Shown here one piece after another: positions 26,953 to 36,213 of a stretch of DNA of 58,187 nt. Below the pieces are notes generated by a model. The model saw only the letters and a program-made list of their open reading frames with translations. It was not told where the DNA came from and did no database searches. This DNA is from Undibacterium sp. (GTDB lineage: Bacteria > Pseudomonadota > Gammaproteobacteria > Burkholderiales > Burkholderiaceae_D). The stretch lies in contig JAUSNO010000012.1 of the NCBI GenBank assembly GCA_030645915.1, positions 1 through 58,187 on the forward strand, written 5' to 3'. The stretch's first letter is position 1; the number at the start of each line of letters is the position of its first letter. The translations under genes were made by a program, and so were the position numbers.

Positions 26953-27144
26953 TTAATCCTTATGTTCAGGGCTTTCTAACTCAGAGTCTTCAGGAAGATT
27001 GACTGCAGGGATGGCGTATTTTTCTTCTGCCCACGCACCCAAATCTATTTGTTTGCATCGATTAGAGCAAAATGGTCGGAATGTGCTGGTGTCATTCCAG
27101 ATTACTTTTGTGCCGCAGGTAGGGCAATCAACTTGTGTAGCCAT
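26953..27144 (-). CDS. yacG: YacG, DNA gyrase inhibitor / zinc-binding protein
   Basis: Small zinc protein of 63 residues with four cysteines arranged CPTCG and FCSNRCK, followed by the diagnostic [15 protein letters not shown]. coli YacG binds GyrB and inhibits gyrase. It follows zapD by 18 bp on the minus strand, in the coaE-zapD-yacG order seen in many proteobacteria. The tail after [15 protein letters not shown] is acidic. Confidence 0.94.
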   Translation of the reverse strand: MATQVDCPTCGTKVIWNDTSTFRPFCSNRCKQIDLGAWAEEKYAIPAVNLPEDSELESPEHKD

Positions 27145-27162
27145 GGTAATTAAAAATAGGGT

Positions 27163-27918
27163 TTAAAAATTACAGAGGGTGAGTTCAAATGGAATATCGC
27201 TTTCAAATGCTTTTGGTTTCATGTCGCCACCTTGTGACATAAAGCGTATCCAAAGCATATATTTATTAGCAGAAATTTCAGGAATGGCACCAAGCTCTTG
27301 CGCCACACTAACACGCAGCAATTGATAAACCTTGCCTTGTAACATTTGCTGATAGCTACCTGCCTGGGCGATAACTTTAGTGGTGACGCCAGACTCGCGT
27401 AACAACCGAAGAACAACGTTGATGGCGTTAAATAAGGGCGCAATTGGGGCAAACCACATGGAAATATCTGCAAATCGTTTTTCGGCAGAATTTTTTTGCC
27501 ATGCGTGATAGCTAGGCAGATCAAATTCACATGCGCCACCGGGGATGATGGTGCGTCCACGGATACTCATCAGCCATTCATTGTCACGGATATTTTGCCC
27601 GGTTTTACCAGCGGAAGCCATCAATGCAGCGCTTGCGCGATCAACATCACCGAGCACTTGGTCAAGCATGTCTGCCTGGACATTGGGATTGGATTTGAAA
27701 CTGATCAGTGTCTGTTTTTGACGTTCTAATTCTTGTAATAAGTCGGATTTCAGGTCGGCACGACCTGCGACTTCCAGCATTTCAAAAATGGTAGCGATGG
27801 CGACATGGTGTTGCAGCGGATCAGACTGATGCACAAAAAACGAGAATTTTTCGTACAGGTCTTCCAACCGCAATAACGTGCGAATACGCTCGTTAAAAGG
27901 GTATTCGTAAACAATCAA
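27163..27918 (-). CDS. zapD: ZapD, FtsZ-bundling cell-division protein
   Basis: Division-ring protein that cross-links FtsZ filaments (DUF1342, formerly YacF). The proposed 251-residue product starts with a TTG at 27918, giving [24 protein letters not shown], which matches the family N-terminus. It is preceded by AGGGA seven nt upstream. A TTG at 27951 would add eleven residues ([11 protein letters not shown]) without family support. Later blocks [24 protein letters not shown] and VLRLLRESG are typical. It lies between coaE and yacG and is probably co-transcribed with them. By eye this gene and the next ones upstream are more A/T-rich than the flanking dad genes. Confidence 0.92.
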   Translation of the reverse strand: MIVYEYPFNERIRTLLRLEDLYEKFSFFVHQSDPLQHHVAIATIFEMLEVAGRADLKSDLLQELERQKQTLISFKSNPNVQADMLDQVLGDVDRASAALMASAGKTGQNIRDNEWLMSIRGRTIIPGGACEFDLPSYHAWQKNSAEKRFADISMWFAPIAPLFNAINVVLRLLRESGVTTKVIAQAGSYQQMLQGKVYQLLRVSVAQELGAIPEISANKYMLWIRFMSQGGDMKPKAFESDIPFELTLCNF

Positions 27919-28001
27919 AATAATATCCCTGTAAAAGTTGTGCCAGCTCAAGTTTTACGTGATTCTGAACCATGCTGATTGAAATTACAAACAAATTACC
28001 A

Positions 28002-28634
28002 TTATTGCGTCGTATTTGTTTGAGCTGCTTTGGATAATTGTAGATATTTGTCGTGCAAGCGTCTTACGTCTTGCCGGATCTCAGCCAAATCTCTTTCGCT
28101 ATCGATGATATCGTCGGCTGCCTTCAATCGTTCATCCCGGCTTGCTTGCGTTTGCATAATGGCCAGCACCTGCTCCCGCGTCATCCCATTTCTGCTCATT
28201 ACGCGTTGTATCTGTATTTGTTCGCTGCAATCAACGACCAGCACCCGGCTGACTCGCTGCTTCCAGGATTTGGATTCTACCAATAGAGGAACAACAAAAA
28301 TCGTGTAAATTCCTGTGGATCTTTTTGCCGCAGCTTCAGTTTCTTCACGTATCAAAGGATGAAGAATCGCTTCGAGGCGTTTTTTTTCCTCTGGCTGGCC
28401 AAACACATGCAGCCGCATTTTTGCTCTATCCATTGCACCGGAAAATTGTATAAAATCGGCTCCAAAAGCGTTTTTAATTGCTTCAATTGCAGCGCCATTT
28501 GTATTGGTTAGCGCGTGAGCGATCAAATCAGTATCTATTAGTGTAACGCCAAGATCGGCAAACATATTGGCTACGGTAGTTTTTCCACTACCAATTCCAC
28601 CAGTTAATCCGACGGTGAAAACCTGATCCTTCAT
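28002..28634 (-). CDS. coaE: CoaE, dephospho-CoA kinase
   Basis: Last enzyme of coenzyme A synthesis, phosphorylating the ribose 3'-hydroxyl of dephospho-CoA. The 210-residue product starts at 28634 with KDQVFTVGLTGGIGSGKTTV (P-loop at residues 12-19) and has IDTDLIAH and HPLIREE, typical of the family. The reading frame is open fifteen codons further upstream, but the start at 28634 overlaps the pilD stop as ATGA, indicating coupling. pilD and coaE adjacency is common in proteobacteria. Confidence 0.96.
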   Translation of the reverse strand: MKDQVFTVGLTGGIGSGKTTVANMFADLGVTLIDTDLIAHALTNTNGAAIEAIKNAFGADFIQFSGAMDRAKMRLHVFGQPEEKKRLEAILHPLIREETEAAAKRSTGIYTIFVVPLLVESKSWKQRVSRVLVVDCSEQIQIQRVMSRNGMTREQVLAIMQTQASRDERLKAADDIIDSERDLAEIRQDVRRLHDKYLQLSKAAQTNTTQ

Positions 28635-29500
28635 CGGATAAACAGACCTAAATATTCCTGTGAAATTGCCTTGCCCCAAAGCATAGCAATCAGTCCTGCG
28701 GCAGCCAGATAAGGGCCGAAAGGAATCGGTTTACTCTTACTCATTTTTGCAAAGATAATCATCGATATGCCAATTAATGCACCGACCAGGGACGAGAGCA
28801 AAATGATGACAGGTAACATGGCCCATCCGAGCCATGCGCCGAGCGCAGCTAAAAGCTTAAAATCACCGTATCCCATGCCTTCTTTGCCTGTTGCCAGTTT
28901 GAATAGCCAGTAGATCGACCACAAGGATAGATAGCCGGCTGCTGCGCCAATGACTGCGCTTTCAAGTGAGGTAAAGGTGCCATTGAGATTAAACAAAAGA
29001 CCGCACCACAATAAGGGGTAAGTCAGATCATCCGGCAATAATTGGGTATCAGCATCAATAAATGTCATCGCGATCAGGAGCCAGACAAACAGGACTGAAG
29101 CCAGTCCTGCGATGCCGCTGCCAAAATGCCAGATCATGAAGCCTGACAGCGCACCAGTGAGAGCCTCAACCAAAGGGTAGCGTACAGAAATAGGCTCCTT
29201 GCACTGGGTACATTTTCCAGCAATAGCCAAATAACTCAGTACAGGGATATTTTCCAATGCAGTGATTTGATGTCCGCAGTGCGGACATGCTGAGCGCGGT
29301 AACATTAAATTGAATTTGTCAGCATGCGGCAGCGCTTTACCACTTTCACTGGCGACATAGTTATCGGATTCCCTTTGCATCATTTTGGGAATCCGGTAAA
29401 TTACCACATTCAAGAAACTACCAATCAGCAAACCAATAATCCCAGCCAGTGAAGCATGTAACCAGCTTCCTGGCGGGGCAAACAATAACAAGTCGAGCAT
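28631..29500 (-). CDS. pilD: PilD, prepilin peptidase and N-methyltransferase
   Basis: Inner-membrane aspartic protease that cleaves and N-methylates type IV prepilins and type II secretion pseudopilins. The 289-residue protein has the N-terminal methyltransferase-associated domain with GSFLNVVIYRIP and a four-cysteine zinc site (CPHCG and CTQC). The catalytic aspartates are in IDADTQLLPDDLT and the GYGDFKLLAALGAWLG motif, within multiple transmembrane segments. It overlaps pilC by one base (TGATG) and coaE by four, so pilB-pilC-pilD-coaE is likely one transcript. Confidence 0.96.
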   Translation of the reverse strand: MLDLLLFAPPGSWLHASLAGIIGLLIGSFLNVVIYRIPKMMQRESDNYVASESGKALPHADKFNLMLPRSACPHCGHQITALENIPVLSYLAIAGKCTQCKEPISVRYPLVEALTGALSGFMIWHFGSGIAGLASVLFVWLLIAMTFIDADTQLLPDDLTYPLLWCGLLFNLNGTFTSLESAVIGAAAGYLSLWSIYWLFKLATGKEGMGYGDFKLLAALGAWLGWAMLPVIILLSSLVGALIGISMIIFAKMSKSKPIPFGPYLAAAGLIAMLWGKAISQEYLGLFIR

Positions 29501-30732
29501 CAGACTACAGCTCCAAGTTTGAAAATTGGCAGATACATTGCGATCACCAAGCCACCAATAATGACACCGAGTATGACCATAATCAATGGCTCCATCAAGC
29601 TTGATAAGGATGCGACAGCTTCGTCAACTTCATCTTCATAAAAATCTGCGACTTTACCTAGCATTGCATCGAGAGAACCTGATTCTTCACCAATTGACAC
29701 CATTTGCGTGACCATGTTTGGAAAGACATTAGCATTTTGCATAGCGACTGTCAGGCTGGTTCCGGTTGTCACTTCCGTTTGAATTTTAATGGTGGCATCT
29801 AAATAGACCGCATTGCCCGCAGCACCACCGACAGAGTCCAATGCTTCGACCAGCGGCACACCTGCCGCGAACATGGTGGCAAGTGTTCTGGTCCAACGTG
29901 CAATTGTGGCTTTGCGAATGACGCTACCAAAAATAGGTAGCTGTAACAAAAGTCTATCCATGAAGCGCTGCATCTTTAATGAGCGTCGCCAGCTTTGAAA
30001 GAAGAAATAAATTGTTCCAAAAATTCCGCCAAAAATGAGATACCACCATGTAACGAAGAAATCAGAAATAGCCATGACAATCAGAGTCGGTCCTGGCAGC
30101 TCCGCACCAAAGCTTTTAAAAACCTCTTTAAAGGCAGGCACGACCCAGATCATGATTACTGCGGTGACAATAAATGCGATTGAAAGAATAGCGATCGGGT
30201 AAGTCAACGCTGACTTGATCTTACCTTTGATCGCCATTGTTTTTTCTTTATAAAGCGCAAGGCGATTTAGTAAATCTTCCAAAATACCAGCTTGTTCACC
30301 TGCACCGACTAAATTACAAAATAAAGCGTCGAAATAAAGAGGGAATTTGCGAAACGCCTGATTTAAGCTGGTTCCGGTTTCGACATCTGCGCGGATGTCC
30401 TGCAATAATTTAGAGACTGAAGGATTCGCATGACCTTTACCGACAATATCAAAAGACTGCAATAGCGGAACGCCCGCTTTCATCATCGTGGACAACTGGC
30501 GCGTAAATAGAGTGATATCTTTATCTGTGATTTTTTTACCAGAACTATAGGTTTTTTTCTTAAGTTTCGTGACTAAAATGCCTTGACGGCGTAGTGTTGC
30601 ATTGACGATCGCTTCTCCGCCAGCACGTAATTCACCACGCACGACTTTGCCTTGTTTGTCTTTGCCTTCCCAAGCGTAAAGGATCTCTTTAACTTGTCCA
30701 GCTTTTATTGGTCTATTTGGAGTTGTGGCCAT
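29500..30732 (-). CDS. pilC: PilC, type IV pilus inner-membrane platform protein
   Basis: Polytopic inner-membrane protein of 410 residues that anchors the assembly motor. Two GspF/PilC repeats are visible: FTRQLSTMMKAGVPLLQSFDIVGKG with CNLVGAGEQAGILEDLLNRLA, and RTLATMFAAGVPLVEALDSVGG with MVSIGEESGSLDAMLGKVADFYEDEVDEAV. Each is followed by transmembrane segments. It is 18 bp downstream of pilB and overlaps pilD. The pilin gene itself is not in the window. Confidence 0.96.
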   Translation of the reverse strand: MATTPNRPIKAGQVKEILYAWEGKDKQGKVVRGELRAGGEAIVNATLRRQGILVTKLKKKTYSSGKKITDKDITLFTRQLSTMMKAGVPLLQSFDIVGKGHANPSVSKLLQDIRADVETGTSLNQAFRKFPLYFDALFCNLVGAGEQAGILEDLLNRLALYKEKTMAIKGKIKSALTYPIAILSIAFIVTAVIMIWVVPAFKEVFKSFGAELPGPTLIVMAISDFFVTWWYLIFGGIFGTIYFFFQSWRRSLKMQRFMDRLLLQLPIFGSVIRKATIARWTRTLATMFAAGVPLVEALDSVGGAAGNAVYLDATIKIQTEVTTGTSLTVAMQNANVFPNMVTQMVSIGEESGSLDAMLGKVADFYEDEVDEAVASLSSLMEPLIMVILGVIIGGLVIAMYLPIFKLGAVV

Positions 30733-30750
30733 ATTGCTATTCCTGTCCTG

Positions 30751-32478
30751 TTAGTCGTTGGTGCATCCTAATACCTCTTCCAGGCTAGTCGCCCCTTGCT
30801 TTACTTTTTGCAGGCCGGACTGACGCAGGCCTTTTACTCCATCTTTTTCTGATTGTTTTTTTATCTCCAATGCAGATCCATTGGCTAGAATAATACGTTC
30901 TATCGCCTCAGAGATTGGCATGATTTGGTAAATGCCGACACGGCCTTTGTAGCCACTTCCACTGCAGCGTTCACAACCTACTGGGCCATACGGCTTCCAT
31001 GTGCCATCTAACTCTTCTTCACTGAAACCTGCCTGCAACAGAACTTCATCTAGAATCTCAACAGGTTTTTTGCATGTGCAGAGTCGGCGAGTTAATCGTT
31101 GCGCGGTAATCAAAATAACCGATGAAGCGATATTGAATGCCGCAACACCCATATTCATCAGGCGTGTCAATGTAGAAGGTGCATCATTGGTATGTAAAGT
31201 CGAAAAAACCATGTGGCCAGTTTGCGCCGCTTTGATCGCGATATCGGCTGTTTCGAGATCGCGAATCTCACCTACCATGATAATGTCCGGATCTTGACGC
31301 AAGAATGACTTGAGTGCCACAGGAAATGTCAGCCCTGCCTTATCATTGATGTTAACTTGATTTACGCCGGGCAAATTAATCTCAGCAGGATCTTCAGCGG
31401 TGGATATATTAATACCTGGCTTGTTGATGACGTTAAGGCAAGTATATAGTGAAACTGTTTTACCCGATCCGGTCGGTCCCGTGACCAATACCATGCCGTA
31501 AGGGCGGGTGATTGCGTCCATGAGTATAGCTTTTTGATCTGGATCATAGCCCAGCGCGTCGATCCCCATCTGCGCCTGCGATCCATCCAGGATACGCATA
31601 ACAATTTTTTCGCCAAAGAGCGTCGGTAAAATACTGACACGGAAATCAATCGCTTTGGTCGCCGACATCGTCAGTTTCATGCGACCATCTTGCGGGACAC
31701 GTTTTTCTGAAATGTCTAGTTTGGAAATCACTTTTATCCGTGAAACCAACTTGTCTTTGATCGCCAGTGGTGGCTGGGCGATTTCTCGTAATTCTCCATC
31801 CACTCGAAAACGAATACGGTAAAATTTTTCAAATGGTTCGAAATGTAAATCGGATGCGCCCATGTTAATGGCGTCAACTAGCATCTTCTGTAAAAATTTG
31901 ACTACTGGCGCATCATCAACTTCACTGGTCTGTGTATCGGCAATGCCAGAGTTGAGGTCATCTTCATTAAACTCGATTTCATAATCGTCACCGGCCAGAT
32001 CACTCAAGCTCTGCTCCGATGTCTTGCCGAGTTTTTCCAGTAATTTGAGCAAAATGTCATGTTGAACGACAACCAACTCGACGCCGAGACCAGTTTGAAA
32101 TTTGATTTGATCCAGGGCATTCGTGTTTGTCGGATCTGATATCGCCAACGAAATTTTATTGCCGCGTTTTGCAAGAGCGACAATACGTTGCGTTTGCATG
32201 AGTTTCACGTCAACTATTTTTTCGGGAAGCAAGCTTTCATCGAATACGGTCAAATCCACTAGAGGATAGCCAAACGCTTCCGAACAGAATGCAGCGAGAT
32301 CCTTCGCACTAATGAGTCCGCTTTGTAGCAGACTGTCGACAAAGGTAGTGCGTTCGATTTGAGATTTTTTCTGGATGGGATCTATCTGCGCAGCCGACAA
32401 TACATTGGCTTGCGTCAGAGCTCGCGCAAGCCCTGAGTTTGAAGTTTGTGTGGCAGAGTTTGGAGAGACAGCAGACAT
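30751..32478 (-). CDS. pilB: PilB, type IV pilus assembly ATPase
   Basis: Cytoplasmic hexameric motor of 575 residues that powers pilus extension. An N-terminal MshE-type domain (about 20-150) precedes the secretion-ATPase core with Walker A GPTGSGKT, the aspartate box ISTAEDPAEINLPGVNQVN, the Walker B region IIMVGEIRDLETADIAIKAAQTGH and the histidine box STLHTND. The tetracysteine zinc motif is CTCKKP with CERCSGSGYKGR. It heads pilB-pilC-pilD-coaE, and the 644-bp region upstream should contain its promoter. Confidence 0.96.
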   Translation of the reverse strand: MSAVSPNSATQTSNSGLARALTQANVLSAAQIDPIQKKSQIERTTFVDSLLQSGLISAKDLAAFCSEAFGYPLVDLTVFDESLLPEKIVDVKLMQTQRIVALAKRGNKISLAISDPTNTNALDQIKFQTGLGVELVVVQHDILLKLLEKLGKTSEQSLSDLAGDDYEIEFNEDDLNSGIADTQTSEVDDAPVVKFLQKMLVDAINMGASDLHFEPFEKFYRIRFRVDGELREIAQPPLAIKDKLVSRIKVISKLDISEKRVPQDGRMKLTMSATKAIDFRVSILPTLFGEKIVMRILDGSQAQMGIDALGYDPDQKAILMDAITRPYGMVLVTGPTGSGKTVSLYTCLNVINKPGINISTAEDPAEINLPGVNQVNINDKAGLTFPVALKSFLRQDPDIIMVGEIRDLETADIAIKAAQTGHMVFSTLHTNDAPSTLTRLMNMGVAAFNIASSVILITAQRLTRRLCTCKKPVEILDEVLLQAGFSEEELDGTWKPYGPVGCERCSGSGYKGRVGIYQIMPISEAIERIILANGSALEIKKQSEKDGVKGLRQSGLQKVKQGATSLEEVLGCTND

Positions 32479-33122
32479 AGGGTCTTTTGAGTGAAATTTT
32501 TCAGGTCAATCTATACTACGGAATAATGCAACCAAGTAAGGTCTTTGTAAAGCAACTCATGGTGCTGATGTTGGCAGGAGTATAAGGGTGTTCTTGCGTT
32601 TAGACCATTATATTGACGTCTCGCCTGTATTGCGTATCAGTTTCACCACTTTAATCGACTGATTCTGCATTCGTATTAATTCTAAAATACAGTCTTGAAA
32701 CTTGATACTGATATTGGCTTTTGGAATATCCTGGAGGTATTCAGGCAATAAACCGTTCAGCGTTTTTGGACGATTTAATGGGAAATTCAGTTGTAGATGT
32801 ATGTGGATATCGCGCTGCCTCCGAGCATACTTCGTTATTGGCGTCCCAAGAGAATGAGTCTGCGCGTGCATCGCCTGGCATCGATGTGGTGGATTCACCG
32901 ATCATTTCTTCGATGATATCGAAAGAAGTTTATTTGTTCTGCCTAGCAACCATAAGGTAGTGATTGTCATTACTGCAGTTTCGGTCATCGAAAAAAAGCC
33001 GAAAACAGGATGAGACCTGCCAGGTAAAGTAAGTACGCCCAAAATGGGATGTCACTCATGCGTCAATGATCACCAGATATTGCGATATGGCAGAGTGACT
33101 TTGGTCTAGGGCAGAAAGATAA
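32479..33122. other. 644-bp region upstream of pilB with only weak ORFs
   Basis: Two small open frames overlap on opposite strands: 32608-32898 on minus (96 codons) and 32721-32960 on plus (79 codons, with NSVVDVCGYRAASEHTSLLASQENESARA). Neither is recognised, and neither has a clear Shine-Dalgarno sequence. Fragmentary frames upstream of the plus-strand ORF (32581-32655) could mean a decayed gene. A short inverted repeat TTTCGG/CCGAAA lies at 32979-33004. The pilB promoter must lie at the left edge and the ispB gene ends at the right edge. Confidence 0.4.
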
Positions 33123-34103
33123 TTAATGATTTCGCCCTACGGCAAAACGCGTAAGGTCAAGGAGTGCTTGCTTATAGGGACTTTCTGTTAAAGCAGCGAC
33201 CGAATCCGCAGCGCGAGTTGCCGCTTTGCGTGCTTCATCTTTAGTGTAATCGAGGGCGCCGGAGTGCGTAATCGCGGAAAGAATTGCATCAAAATGTGAT
33301 TCATCACCTTGTTCTATGCAAGTGCGCACTAGATTTTTTTGTTCCTCAGTACCATTTTTCATCAAATAGATCAAAGGCAGAGTGGGTTTTCCTTCACGCA
33401 GGTCGTCGCCGACATTTTTACCTGTGTCCTCTGCATTGCCGGAATAGTCCAGCACGTCGTCTATCAACTGAAACGCAGTGCCTAAAGATCGACCATATTC
33501 GGCAGCAGCTTCAATTTGTTCTGGATTGGCGCCTGCAATCAAGGCGCCGATCTGCGCCGCCGCCTCAAACAGCTTGGCTGTTTTTGAACGGATGACCTGT
33601 AAGTAACGCTCCTCTGTCACGTCTGGGTCGTGCATATTAAGCAACTGTAAAACTTCTCCCTCCGCGATTACATTGGTCGCATCTGCCAATATTTGCATGA
33701 CCTGCATACTATTGATGGAGACCATCATCTGAAAGGCGCGTGAATACAAAAAATCCCCGACGAGTACTGATGCCGCATTACCGAACAGGGCATTGGCAGT
33801 TTGTCGCCCGCGTCGCATTGACGATTCGTCTACCACATCATCATGTAATAGCGTGGCGGTGTGAATGAATTCGACAATTGCAGCCAATTCGTGATGGTGC
33901 TTGCCCTGATATTGATAAGCGTTTGCGACGAGTAAAACCAAAACAGGTCGGATACGTTTACCTCCGGCGCTGATGATGTATTCGGCGATCTGGTTAACAA
34001 GTGGGACTTCGGAGTGGAGTTGAAGTCTGATGACCTGGTTGACTGCTGCCATATCGGCAGCAATGAAGTCAGTGATGTTGTTTTGGGGGGCTGTGGCAGA
34101 CAA
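33123..34103 (-). CDS. ispB: IspB, octaprenyl (polyprenyl) diphosphate synthase
   Basis: Trans-prenyltransferase of 326 residues that makes the side chain of ubiquinone (usually C40) by successive condensation of isopentenyl diphosphate. The first aspartate motif DDVVD is at 88-92 (in TLLHDDVVDESSMRRG), the second DDVLD at 215-219 (FQLIDDVLDY), and GGKRIRPVLVLL is at 47-58. Chain length cannot be read with certainty. In related genomes it is divergent from rplU; here a GH18-like gene and a MITE lie between them. Confidence 0.95.
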   Translation of the reverse strand: MSATAPQNNITDFIAADMAAVNQVIRLQLHSEVPLVNQIAEYIISAGGKRIRPVLVLLVANAYQYQGKHHHELAAIVEFIHTATLLHDDVVDESSMRRGRQTANALFGNAASVLVGDFLYSRAFQMMVSINSMQVMQILADATNVIAEGEVLQLLNMHDPDVTEERYLQVIRSKTAKLFEAAAQIGALIAGANPEQIEAAAEYGRSLGTAFQLIDDVLDYSGNAEDTGKNVGDDLREGKPTLPLIYLMKNGTEEQKNLVRTCIEQGDESHFDAILSAITHSGALDYTKDEARKAATRAADSVAALTESPYKQALLDLTRFAVGRNH

Positions 34104-34530
34104 GGGCGAACCTGCAAAAAATTCGAGATAGCGGGATTATACGATGTTGAGATGCTGTTTGAGGCAAATGACAACGTGAAGTTCTGCTGCTTATCATGGA
34201 TGTGCTATTTGAGTGCCGTGAAATCTGAATTTGTGTTACCGAAATTTAAGCGCTTTTGTAATTAAAATTTTTAATGTATCGCAAGAGACTCAGCATCTAC
34301 GCACTCGTCCTCGGATGTTATGGTCAGATTGTTTCTGTTTTTGGCCCCGAATTGAGCTGTTGCGATGAATCCTCATGTTGCAAAAAGATGCGGCAAACAC
34401 ACAACAGACCAATTGTGCTCCCATGCCATGCAGCGACATGCGAATGATGCAGACCAGTAAGTAGTGATTGCAAATGCACGCTTGAGGGCGAACAATGGCC
34501 TTCCTTTTCTGACTATGTATTGAGGCTAAT
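34104..34530. other. Divergent intergenic region ispB / GH18-like gene
   Basis: This 427-bp region separates two divergent genes. It holds a -10 element for ispB at 34136-34141 and A/T-rich DNA around 34250-34280. A plus-strand open frame (34014-34265) overlaps the ispB start and resembles no known protein. No RNA gene or repeat was recognised. Confidence 0.5.
34136..34141 (-). promoter_or_regulatory. Putative -10 box of ispB promoter
   Basis: Read on the minus strand this is a perfect TATAAT, 33 bp before the ispB ATG, implying a leader of about 25 nt. The -35 region at 16-17 bp spacing is weak (CTCAAA), so the call rests on the -10 match and position. Confidence 0.5.
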
Positions 34531-35541
34531 GTGCACCGAATGAATCAAATTCTGGTATTTCTTGTTGTGGGAGTCGCGTTGGCATCCACGAATGCCATTG
34601 CCGGTTCGATCGCAGGCCGTCCGCAGGTAATGACTTGGGTGCCTGCCTATGGTCTGGCGGAGTCAATGGCTGCGGTCGAGTCAAATTCTATGATTGGTGC
34701 CGGTTTGACGCGGCTTGGCTTGCAGTTATGGAATCCAAGTCCCGATGGTCGCAGCATAGTGCTTGCACCTACCAATAAAGACGGAAAACAAGTGCTTCCC
34801 GATGATGTCGTCCGATTTCGTGATTGGGCCAAAGCGCATAACATTAAGGTGCTCCTTACTATTTATAACAATTCTCAGGTAAGCGCGCATTGGGATTGGG
34901 CGTTGGCCAGGAAGGCTTTTGCGGATAATCGCGTTGCTTTTTCTGCGGCCCTGATCAAGGAAATGGATAAGTATGCGCTGGATGGCATTGATCTCGATCT
35001 GGAAGGAGAGGGGGATCATGATGTGGATCGTGTCGCCTATGCTAAATTTGTTAAAGAGTTATCCAAAGAGCTTAAAACCAAAGGTAAGTTGTTGACAATT
35101 GACAGTTTTCATAGCCCCTGCGGCAACGCCCCGAATATGCGCTGGTGGGCAGACTGGCGCGGGCAGGTCGATGCGATTCACAGTATGGGTTATGAGGATC
35201 TGTACGAGGGAAGCACGACGACCTTTACAGCGGATGGCAAGCCGCTATGCGAGGGCGGTGCCTTCATCTTCAAATACAGCTGGCAGGTGAAATATGGTTT
35301 GAATGCGGGTTACAAATCTGAACAGATAGTAATGGGCATGCCCACTTGGCTCGATAGCTGGGGCGAGGGAGGTGCAGGTGCAGATCCAGTTTCGCATGTG
35401 CGAGAGGCGCAGGCGCTAGGAGTAGGTATTGCGTTGTGGGATTTGCAACTTGCAGGCCGACAATGGCGCAATGCCAATACCTGGGAAGCAATATTCGCGC
35501 TTCGGGCGAAACCAGGAAACGGTTGGAAGGCTCTGCGCTAG
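34531..35541 (+). CDS. Secreted GH18-like glycosyl hydrolase (chitinase/endoglycosidase type)
   Basis: Exported protein of 336 residues with a signal peptide (MNQILVFLVVGVALASTNAIA) and a TIM-barrel domain. The GH18 catalytic motif DGIDLDLE is at residues 151-158, with E158 the expected acid/base. Substrate could be chitin, peptidoglycan-like polymers or an N-glycan; no carbohydrate-binding module is visible. The GTG at 34531 is preferred because GAGG lies 5 nt upstream; ATG at 34540 is the alternative. The stop codon TAG shares its last base with the first base of MITE-B copy 2. The gene stands between ispB and rplU, normally neighbours, suggesting acquisition. Confidence 0.82.
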   Translation: MHRMNQILVFLVVGVALASTNAIAGSIAGRPQVMTWVPAYGLAESMAAVESNSMIGAGLTRLGLQLWNPSPDGRSIVLAPTNKDGKQVLPDDVVRFRDWAKAHNIKVLLTIYNNSQVSAHWDWALARKAFADNRVAFSAALIKEMDKYALDGIDLDLEGEGDHDVDRVAYAKFVKELSKELKTKGKLLTIDSFHSPCGNAPNMRWWADWRGQVDAIHSMGYEDLYEGSTTTFTADGKPLCEGGAFIFKYSWQVKYGLNAGYKSEQIVMGMPTWLDSWGEGGAGADPVSHVREAQALGVGIALWDLQLAGRQWRNANTWEAIFALRAKPGNGWKALR

Positions 35542-35702
35542 CAGTCTGTCGGACTTAGGGTGTCGAAGCGAAAAAGCTGCTGGGCGAGGGCAGATTTCAT
35601 CGGATTTGCAGCGTCAATATCTAGATATTGACCAAAAACTCGGTGAAATATGCACCGCCTAGGTGATTTTGCAGCCGACAGCTCCTAAGTTCGACAGGCT
35701 GC
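35541..35702. repeat. MITE-B, copy 2 (162 bp, reverse orientation)
   Basis: This is the reverse complement of 21847-22008 with scattered substitutions and the same length. It keeps the central palindrome GTCAATATCTAGATATTGAC; the terminal repeats here have two mismatches. CTAG flanks or overlaps both ends (35538-35541 and 35702-35705), either a target duplication or part of the element. It lies between the GH18-like gene stop and the rplU promoter, whose -35 box begins 38 bp away. Confidence 0.9.
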
Positions 35703-35739
35703 TAGCCACTTAATTGCTGAAAAATGATGCAAATAGGCT

Positions 35740-35768
35740 TTGACGGTAGTGCCAAGCCTATGTATAAT
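35740..35768 (+). promoter_or_regulatory. Sigma-70 promoter of rplU-rpmA
   Basis: TTGACG (35740-35745) and TATAAT (35763-35768) are separated by 17 bp, close to the ideal housekeeping promoter. Transcription would start near 35775, giving a leader of about 80 nt before the rplU ATG. A stretch GTTCCCCCGC follows the -10 box. Confidence 0.85.
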
Positions 35769-35854
35769 CCGCGGTTCCCCCGCTTTTTTGAGTGTTTTTA
35801 AAGAACTTTTGAAAGTGCGAGGAAAATCCCTATATTTATTTGATGAGGTTTCAC

Positions 35855-36166
35855 ATGTACGCGGTCATAAAAACCGGTGGCAAACAATATAAAGTTGTCG
35901 CTGGTGAAAAACTTAAAGTAGAACAGATACCTGCAGACATTGGCTCCGAAATCACCATAGATCAAGTACTCGCCATGGGCGAGGGAGAAACCATTAAGTT
36001 TGGTACTCCATTGGTCGCAGGTGCTACGGTGCTGGTCAAGGTGATAGATCACGGACGCCACGACAAGGTGCGCATTTTCAAAATGCGTCGTCGTAAGCAT
36101 TACCAGAAGCGTCAAGGCCATCGCCAAAACTACACTGAACTGCAGATTGTTTCTATCAACGGTTAA
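35855..36166 (+). CDS. rplU: Ribosomal protein L21
   Basis: Large-subunit protein of 103 residues binding 23S rRNA. The start [19 protein letters not shown] and the C-terminal [23 protein letters not shown] are diagnostic. The ATG at 35855, preceded by GAGG, is chosen over one five codons upstream because family members begin MYAVI. It is followed by rpmA after 47 bp, under a strong promoter. Confidence 0.98.
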   Translation: MYAVIKTGGKQYKVVAGEKLKVEQIPADIGSEITIDQVLAMGEGETIKFGTPLVAGATVLVKVIDHGRHDKVRIFKMRRRKHYQKRQGHRQNYTELQIVSING

Positions 36167-36213
36167 TCCGTCGATAAGACAATTTACTCACCTGAATTTC
36201 AAGGAGCTAATAA

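Noticed and set aside
32721..32960. 79-codon plus-strand ORF as a confident gene
   Set aside because: No ribosome-binding site, no recognised motif and a competing antisense frame; kept only as part of an unexplained region.
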